Shown: positions 57,437 to 64,000 of the stretch, one piece after another
How positions within the stretch are numbered: the first letter of the stretch is position 1
How the letters are laid out: each line of letters opens with the position of its first letter
From: Beverwykella pulmonaria
Lineage: Eukaryota; Ascomycota; Dothideomycetes; Pleosporales; Melanommataceae
Length of the DNA: 64,000 nt
Assembly (NCBI GenBank): GCA_001599595.1
Contig: BCHH01000002.1
Coordinates: forward strand, 968,390-1,032,389
Direction: 5' to 3'
Translations under genes and position numbers: made by a program
The notes under the pieces: generated by a model
Database searches by the model: none
Seen by the model: only the letters and a program-made list of their open reading frames with translations
Told to the model about the DNA's origin: nothing

Positions 57437-57821
57437 TTAGTCGGTCCCAACATCAACGCCCTTGGCGCTGAGTTCCTTCCTCGCCTGCTGTATCTCCGCC
57501 ATTAACTCCTTGTGTGCTTCCGGAACGTCGTTGAAGGTGAAGACTCCCCAGCCAAGCTTGAAGAGGAGGTATGCGCCGAAGGAGACAAGAGCCCAGAATG
57601 GGACCTAAGATGATTCAGCCATGGGCTACCCTTGGAATTACACTTCTGCACTCACCACAGGGATGATTTCCTTCTGAATCGTTTCGGGGAAGGAGATAAC
57701 CTCAAAGAAGACGGCTAGGTAGACCTGTCGATGGTCAGCGATGCACTCAATGCGGATGCGTTGGGCGGCCTACTGAGGTCAAGAGCAAGGCGATGGACGT
57801 GGTCTGCTGGGCGCGAGTCAT
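57437..57821 (-). CDS. DPM3: Dolichol-phosphate mannosyltransferase subunit 3
   Basis: Three exons (57821-57774, 57724-57656, 57604-57437) give 94 aa, the normal length. Exon 1 is MTRAQQTTSIALLLTS. Two membrane spans follow: SIALLLTSVYLAVFFEVISF and VPFWALVSFGAYLLFKLGWG. The cytosolic C-terminal helix is VFTFNDVPEAHKELMAEIQQ followed by ARKELSAKGVDV, matching the F-x-D-x-P/C-E-A-x-x-E-L pattern that binds the catalytic DPM1. DPM3 sits in the ER membrane and tethers DPM1 for dolichol-phosphate-mannose synthesis, which supplies N-glycan, O-mannose and GPI assembly. It is too short and too interrupted to appear as one open frame. No DPM1 or DPM2 gene lies in the window. Confidence 0.92.
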
Positions 57822-58362
57822 GTTGACGATGAGGTATCTGTCGGACGCGTTAGGCTGCGTGGAATGCGGTGGATGATTGGAATTGCGTGGGTCTTGACGC
57901 CTGAAGCTGTCGCTCCTTAAGGATGCCAGATCTCAAGAATTCTGCCGGCCCCGGCCTGACCGCCCGCCCTCATGTTTCACGTGATCAGTACCAAGGCTCC
58001 AAGATTCCAAGACTCCAAGCCGGCAGCTAAGCTTCACGCGCGGATCCGGCAACTACGGCAAGTACTGGAATATCTTTCGCCTTGTTGGCTATCATGCAAC
58101 CATATCTTCGCGTGTTGGTATTGCGTCTCCGGAAAACGAAGCAATGTATGTTTGTTGAGAAGTTTCAGCGAGTAGCTTCGGATTCCATCGCGTTCTTGCA
58201 GCACTAGTATTACCCGTAGGCGCCAAACTACGACACACGAGCTCCGAGGTGTCTAGGCCACCAACTTCAGCCCCGGCACAGTCTCAGGAGACTTCAAAGA
58301 TGTCCCTTTGAGGCCCCAGGCTCTCTACCAAGCTTTACGTTCGTTGCTCTACATTTTACACC
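57822..58362. other. Bidirectional promoter region
   Basis: This region lies between divergent DPM3 and the SmgGDS-like gene. It contains a CCAAGGCTCCAAGATTCCAAGACTCCAAG short repeat at about 57990-58018. No gene is visible. Confidence 0.45.
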
Positions 58363-60356
58363 ATGCCTCCTTTCAGCAGTGATTCCAACGAGTTCTTGGG
58401 CGAGCTGGAATACTACTTAAACCAAGGTCCCATAGACCAATGCTCGCAACTTAGCGAGGTTCCCGCCCGGCTGTCCAAGTTGGTGGACAACAATGAAGTA
58501 GAGACAGCTGAAAAGACTGTCCAGCTTTTGGGCACTGCGGTGGGACAGCAAAGTTAGACTCTTGAGCCACCGTGAAGATTCAGCCGGCTGACATCTTTCA
58601 GAGGAATGGCAATTACCGTATCAACGTAACGGAATCCTTTCGCATGTGGTGAAGCTACTTGATCCAGATGCAGCTCCGGTTGGGCTGTCCAAGCAGTATC
58701 TAAGAGTTATTGGGAACTGTGTTGCCGACAATGGTATGCAAAGGCTACCCTCTATCTCTTTCATTGGTCTAATACAAAGCTCAAGACACAAATCGCGAAG
58801 CTGTTGTGAATTACTTCGAGACGCTGGTGTCTTGTCTCAAAAAGGAAGACTTAATCCTAACTGCTCTTGCGGTAATGCTTAACCTGTGTAACGATTTCGG
58901 TGAGTTCCAATATGCAGTGTAAATCAAAGGTGTACTGAGAAATATAGACCCTGCTCAAACTCAAGCTGCTTCATTACGGCTCGATAGTGTTATTGTAGAT
59001 CTCCTCACAGCAACTAAGATACCCGAGGATGCTATCGACTACGCCACTGATCTGCTAGCCTGGACAACTGAAAAGCTCTCGCCTACTCAGATGAAAGACA
59101 CCGCATCAGTTGACACATTCAGAGGCATTCTTCAACTGTCCCTTCAATATGACGAGGAGCACTATCACGAATACGTCGCCATTTTAGTTCACTACCTACA
59201 GGATGCCGAATTCCAGCAAAAGGTGGCCACACCAGAGACCTTGGAGAATTTGGTCGACTTGATGCTAGATTTCGAAGGTCGATTGGCCCCAGAAGAAGTT
59301 CAAGGAGTATTCCGGTCACTCAGCGTACAAACCGATGCTACAAAAACCTCGTCCGAAGACACAAGCACACTTTTAATGCTCCAGTTGGTCAACTCGCTCT
59401 CTTCCATCTCCGCATCAGACGCCTTCGTCAAAAACTTTAGCGTACGAAGCCCTGTGGTCAAGAAGATAAGATCCAAGCTCCTCTCACTGGCAACATCCCC
59501 CTCTACTGTTTGTGCTTGTGTCATACTCGGAAACCTCGCAACATCCGATGAGGTTTCAATTGAGATGGTGGAGGATATGGGTTTGCATCTCACTCTTCTC
59601 GGCATTCTCTCGTCTCGCCGGGAGCCGTCACTTCTTTATGCAGCAGCTGGATTCATGAGACATCTAGTCTTCCCAGAGGCAAACCGGACTATCCTGGGAG
59701 AGGCAGGTCTCATCGAAACGTGCTGCCACCTCCTCATGCACAAGGACCCTTCAGTGCGAGGCGAGGCTGCTGCTATCCTCTGTAAACTCGTATCGAACAA
59801 CTTCGAGAATATCGAGAAGGTCGTCTACGAAGCCATGCCCGACGATATCACGCCCGCTCAACTGGCTGGCGTCGAGCTCCCTATACACCCGACCATTCTT
59901 TACCACATCGTCTCACAAGCTTTGGTTCCCACAGCGCCGCTTCCCAGCACATCAATGAAGAATGCCATGATCGAGATAGGACGGACAATAATCGCAATCC
60001 TGAGATATCTTGGCCAAGCGAATGCAGAACAAGACGTCGAGCCAGTAGCTCGGCACATGTTCAAAACACCCCTCGTTGCACGACCGGTCGCTCGGCTGGT
60101 TCGCCAACGCTTCTTTGCCGAGGCAAGATCGGAAGGGCTGCTCGGACTTGGACTCATGACACAGTCTCATGAAGGTGCGGTTGCTGTAGTTGAAGAGGTG
60201 AAAGAAGACGATGCATTGTTGGAGGCTATTAAGGAATTTGCTACTTCTCCAAACGAAGAAGGGCAACAGGTGGGATCGAGTCTGGGGAGGGACCATCAAA
60301 ATACGCTTGTGCTACTGCATGGCCTTGCGGCGAACGGGGTAGGTGATGTCTTCTAA
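58363..60356 (+). CDS. Armadillo-repeat GTPase stimulator, SmgGDS/RAP1GDS1-like
   Basis: Four exons (58363-58552, 58602-58733, 58786-58899, 58948-60356) give 614 aa, close to the 607 residues of human SmgGDS. The start is MPPFSSDSNEFLGELEYYLN. Helical armadillo repeats run through the whole chain. Clear family segments include LRVIGNCVADNDTNREAVV, rebuilt over the second intron, LALAVMLNLCNDFDPAQTQ-like sequence over the third, VCACVILGNLATSDEVSIEM, AAAGFMRHLVFPEANRTILG and VRGEAAAILCKLVSNNFENI. SmgGDS proteins bind prenylated or C-terminally basic Rho/Rap-type small GTPases in the cytosol and act as chaperones and exchange factors. The fungal homologues are poorly studied. I see no other domain. 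Confidence 0.85.
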
Positions 60357-61241
60357 TCGAGCTTGTAATGTGTATTAGCTGACTAGGACCTAGGTCAATG
60401 CGATGGATTCTTCGTTGAAGAACGACGTCGAGTCTCTACGAGAAGAGCTTAGCAGAGTATTGGTCTAGAACTGCTCGTGAGAAATTATGATGGAACGATT
60501 TATGGAATGCATGGGTTGGAATAGCACTACAAGAGTATAGGATATTTTGGGTATCTATGCGGCACTCGGGTTGCATAGCTCACTGGAAGGCTTCGGTATG
60601 CAGTAGAGTATTTTGAGACTTCACATTTTCTAAATATAGCACGAGTGAATGCTATCCATTTTTTTCTAGCTCGGAGCAGAAAGAGTACCAATAGTTTTCA
60701 CACCTCATGCTTGTGTTTTGAAGGGAAAATTCTCCAAAAAAAAGGAATCTTTTTCTAGGGCTTTCAGGCAACGGCACTATTTTTCAGCCATGTGCACCAG
60801 TTTTGAAAGTGGTGTTCCTTCTCGCCATGATCTTCGCTGCATTATCTGATTGCCGCTGCACCCACTTACGGTATTATCAGCGACGCGCATGCAAACCCAG
60901 CTCTGCGATGCCCAGATTTATAGATAACAAATAGCAAGTTTTTAAAAAGGCCGCGATTCATCAGGCGGTAATCTAGGAAGCTTGAATCGGTGTGCACCAC
61001 ACGATATGATTAATAGACGTTGTCTCATTGGCCGGATCAGTTGTATCAGGTGACCGGAGCTCGCGCTCGGTGAAAGCAACCACGAGGCAGAGGAAGGTAT
61101 ATAAACAGCCGTCAGACTTGCACTTACTTCTCTGAACACACTCACAGACTCTGCTCTCCATACTGCAAACGAAGAGCGAAGCCTCAGTCCGATATTCTGC
61201 CAACCTTCTTCTACTCGACGGTCAACCATCGGCTATCAAAC
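60357..61241. other. Intergenic region, promoter of the metallothionein-like gene
   Basis: The left part is the 3' flank of the SmgGDS-like gene and is T/A-rich near 60655-60760. The right part holds a TATATAAA element and the leader of the cysteine-rich peptide gene. No other gene is seen. Confidence 0.45.
61098..61105 (+). promoter_or_regulatory. TATA box of the metallothionein-like gene
   Basis: TATATAAA lies 137 nt before the ATG at 61242. The spacing matches the small secreted-protein gene at 32500 and suggests an inducible, highly expressed promoter. Confidence 0.5.
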
Positions 61242-61624
61242 ATGACTTGCTGTGGACGCAACAACGGCGAGTGCGTGTGCGCAAAGGAGGCCACTTGCTC
61301 TTGTGGCAAGCAGAAGGCTCTACAGTGCAGTATGTACCTCATGAATACCTCCGTCACCTTATATCTTCCCCCAGTGCCTCCAATTCCAAGACATAGTATA
61401 TGCAAAGTACTGACAGTAACTCTCAGACTGCGACAGAGCCGCCACCGAGAACAAGGTCCCCGAATCGACATGTGCTTGCGGAAAGCGCGCGGAAGGTATG
61501 ATATTCCCTCCACTTCCTTTTCAACCCTGCGGACTGACCATTTGGTATAGATGCTTGCACCTGTGGTCGCACTCAGGCCACTGGTAGCTCAGCGCTCGAA
61601 ACCGATTTCACTACCAAGAAATAA
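61242..61624 (+). CDS. Metallothionein-like cysteine-rich peptide
   Basis: Three exons (61242-61329, 61427-61495, 61551-61624) give 76 aa. The start MTCCGRNNGECVCAKEATCS is followed by a chain with 12 cysteines, ten of them in five CxC pairs: 11/13, 19/21, 29/31, 45/47 and 55/57. The second pair sits in CSCGKQ and later ones in CACGKR and CTCGR. The 29/31 pair is formed across the first intron. The chain ends LETDFTTKK with no signal peptide. The pattern of repeated CxC-G-K/R units ending in DFTTKK matches a small fungal CxC family that I recognise, usually longer with more repeats. Metal binding (copper or zinc) in the cytosol is inferred from the cysteine arrangement. Confidence 0.85.
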
Positions 61625-62245
61625 GCTTGAGATTGACGTCGGAACAAGGGCGGTGTTATGGCGTTCGCCGATGGTTCGTCGGGACAGAATGAAGTCGGGA
61701 CTGGGTGCATAGTCCTACGAGTGGGCGATTATGACTGATAGGAAGGGGGGTGGCATCTGTGATTTAGCTTCCAATACAGTCCTTCGTTGGGCTTACTCTG
61801 AGTCCCGGGTCTTGCTTGATCTGCATCGTGAGAGACGTCTGAGGTCGTGAACGGATCGCCCACTTCGGCCACGCTTGGCCCCCATGCCAAGCCCATCTGC
61901 AAGCACTCCCACTTCCCGAGCACGCGCATCCGCTACTCCCAGCTGCAACCACGGCCAGCTGCAGTCCATACATTCACGGGTCCCTCGAGCTAACGAGCTC
62001 CTCCGACATCGTCCCCCGCCTGCCTTCTCTCTGTTCACGATTGACCCTCAGATTCCCTCGCCCGCGAACCCCTTGAGCGACCGATCTCACGTCTCCCACT
62101 TCTCCACCATCACAGTACTCTTGCAATAGCTAGGAATACACACACCCCCCGAATACCGTAGAGCTTCCCCGTTGTCGTTTTGTCAGGCTACTTCCCAGGC
62201 GGGAACCGCCCGCCCCAGAGCCTCTCGACGTCCGTATCCGCAAAG
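61625..62245. other. Intergenic region, promoter of AP-2 alpha
   Basis: This holds the 3' flank of the metallothionein-like gene and the promoter and CT-rich leader of the AP-2 gene. Overlapping frames on the minus strand (61729-62038) are composition effects. Confidence 0.45.
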
Positions 62246-64000
62246 ATGGCGTCAGGAGCGGGAGGAGGAGGGCTCTTCAGTCGGAATACCTCTGGCAACG
62301 TCCCGACTATGCGAGGTATATGCGCCAATCCTAGACGCATCGAGACCATACTCATACATACTGCACAGGTCTGGTTTCCTTCATCGCCGACCTCAGAAAT
62401 GCACGCGCCCGAGAGCTGGAGGAGAAGCGGATTAACAAGGAATTGGCAAACATACGGTTGGTGCGCTCTGTATTAGCGTTGGAAATGAATTACTGATGCA
62501 ATGTTCTGTAGGCAAAAATTTAGAGGTAAACCTTGTATGCTACCGTTCGTCCCATGCATGTCTAACCCGAACCCCTCTAGATGGCGGTCTGAACGGCTAC
62601 TCAAAAAAGAAATACGTCTGCAAGGTACCCCAACCCACTATTTCGCATCTGATGTGCTCGGCCTGACAATACAAGCTCCTGTATATATACATACTCGGCT
62701 GGAACGTTGACTTCGGACACCTCGAAGCCGTCAATCTCATCTCGGCAACCAAATACTCAGAAAAGCAGATCGGATATCTCGCCGTCACTTTATTTCTCCA
62801 CGAAGAGCACGAGCTACTACATCTCGTTGTCAATAGTATAAGGAAGGATTTGTTGGATCACAATGAGCTGAACAATTGCCTGGCATTGCATGCCATTGCA
62901 AATGTGGGGGGGAAAGAGATGGGTGAGGCGCTGAGCTCCGATGTTCATCGACTCCTCATATCACCGTAGGTCCCAGCTCTCGCCAAGGATAGGAAACCTA
63001 TCTGACTGGATTTAGGGCCTCGAAAGCATTCGTCAAGAAGAAGGCCGCGCTTACTCTATTACGATTATACCGAAAGTACCCCGCCATTGTGCAGCACGAA
63101 TGGGCAGAGCGGATAATATCATTAATGGACGACCCGGACATGGGCGTTGCGCTCTCCGTCACCTCACTAGTCATGGCTCTGGTGCAGGATAATCAGGAGC
63201 AGTACAAAGGAAGCTACGTAAAAGCTGCTAATAGGTTGAAGAGAATTGTAGTCGATAATGAGTGCGCCGAAGGCTACTTTTACTACAAGGTGCCGTGTCC
63301 GTGGATACAAGTCAAGCTGCTGAGACTCCTTCAGTACTATCCGCCCCCTGGTTCGTTCTCGATCTACGATCTACGCACGCTCAATGACTGATAAAATGCA
63401 GAGGATTCGCATATTCGAAAGCTCATTCGCGAAGCATTGCAAAAGATCATGGACTCGGCGCTTGAAATGCCGAAGAACGTCCAGCAAAATAATGCGCAAA
63501 ATGCAGTCCTGTTCGAGGCCATCAATCTTGTCATTCACCTAGACACGGAGCATGACCTCATGGTCCAAATATCAACAAGACTCGGCAAATTCATCTCGTC
63601 TCGCGAGACAAACGTACGATACCTGGGTTTGGAGGCAATGACCCATCTCGCGGCACGAGCCGAAACGTTAGATCCCATCAAAAAGCATCAAGCCATCATC
63701 ATCGGTTCACTAAGAGACAGAGACATCAGTGTCCGAAGACAAGGATTAGATCTCCTCTACAGCATGTGCGATCCAACAAATGCCCAGGCAATTGTGAATG
63801 AGCTTTTGAGATATCTCCAGTCAGCGGACTATGCAATTAGGGAAGAAATGGTTCTGAAGATTGCGATTCTGACAGAAAAGTACGCTACGGATGTCCAGTG
63901 GTATGTTGATATATCACTGCGATTGATTGCCATGGCTGGAGATCACGTTAGCGACGAAGTATGGCAGCGAGTCATTCAAATCGTCACAAACAACGAGGAA
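62246..64000 (+). CDS. AP-2 adaptor complex subunit alpha, 3' end outside window
   Basis: Seven exons are visible (62246-62315, 62369-62456, 62512-62525, 62581-62624, 62676-62965, 63016-63350, 63402 onward), all in phase. The reading frame is open at the window end, so the gene is truncated. The start MASGAGGGGLFSRNTSGNVP leads into MRGLVSFIADLRNARARELE, KRINKELANIRQKFRDGGLN, GYSKKKYVCKLLYIYILGWN and VDFGHLEAVNLISATKYSEK, the classical N-terminus of the alpha-adaptin trunk. HEAT-like repeats follow with QIGYLAVTLFLHEEHELLHL, YYKVPCPWIQVKLLRLLQYY and SSRETNVRYLGLEAMTHLAA. AP-2 alpha binds PtdIns(4,5)P2, cargo and clathrin-coat accessory factors at the plasma membrane. Yeast ortholog: Apl3. The appendage domain is not in view. 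Exon 3 is only 14 nt. Confidence 0.95.

Overview
The window is nuclear DNA from a filamentous ascomycete (Pezizomycotina). The genes carry many short introns (about 45-100 nt) with fungal donors (GTAAGT, GTATGT-like) and CTGAC/CTAAC-type branch points just upstream of YAG acceptors. Intergenic regions are compact, and the products are typical of this group: a PTH11-type rhodopsin-domain protein, an OPT transporter, a Dal5-like MFS permease, a pectin methylesterase and small secreted cysteine-rich proteins. I cannot fix the class from the sequence alone. Gene models were built by hand from splice signals and reading-frame continuity; none has been checked against transcripts or databases.

Layout. 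0-7.6 kb: an RRM RNA-binding protein (minus), a BCS1-type AAA ATPase and a long OPT transporter (both plus). 8.5-12.8 kb: a 12-exon MFS permease and an aldo/keto reductase (both minus). 13.7-20.8 kb: an LRRC40-like leucine-rich-repeat protein (minus), divergent from a coiled-coil protein (plus), then ribosomal protein eL13 (plus). 21.2-26.2 kb: an HRI1-family protein, a secreted pectin methylesterase and a tiny secreted Ser/Thr-rich protein (all minus), with a possible broken gene between the first two. 27.1-31.1 kb: TRM1 (minus), divergent from a conserved membrane protein (plus). 32.5-35 kb: a cysteine-rich small secreted protein followed by a decayed gene. 35.1-46.7 kb: a Cdc15/Imp2/Hof1-type F-BAR/SH3 cytokinesis protein (minus), divergent from the CCR4-NOT scaffold NOT1 (plus). 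46.7-49.9 kb: a gene-poor gap. 49.9-57.8 kb: a rhodopsin-domain protein, an orphan, a possible kinetochore protein (all minus), a mitochondrial oxidoreductase-like protein (plus) and DPM3 (minus). 58.4-64 kb: a SmgGDS-like armadillo protein, a metallothionein-like CxC peptide and the 5' part of AP-2 alpha (all plus), the last cut by the window end.

Most genes are conserved housekeeping functions: translation, tRNA modification, mRNA decay, respiratory-complex assembly, dolichol-linked mannosylation, endocytosis and cytokinesis. Accessory, possibly plant- or environment-facing functions sit in the looser stretches at 23-26 kb, 32-35 kb and 61 kb. I found no CRISPR array, prokaryotic operon, intact transposon, or biosynthetic cluster with a core enzyme, and I do not see a clearly new multi-gene system. 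The most interesting observations are an ATG-less, presequence-like 5' extension of TRM1, upstream ORFs overlapping the BCS1 and NOT1 starts, a GC-AG intron needed to keep the MFS gene open, a decayed gene near 34 kb, and conserved but unassigned proteins.
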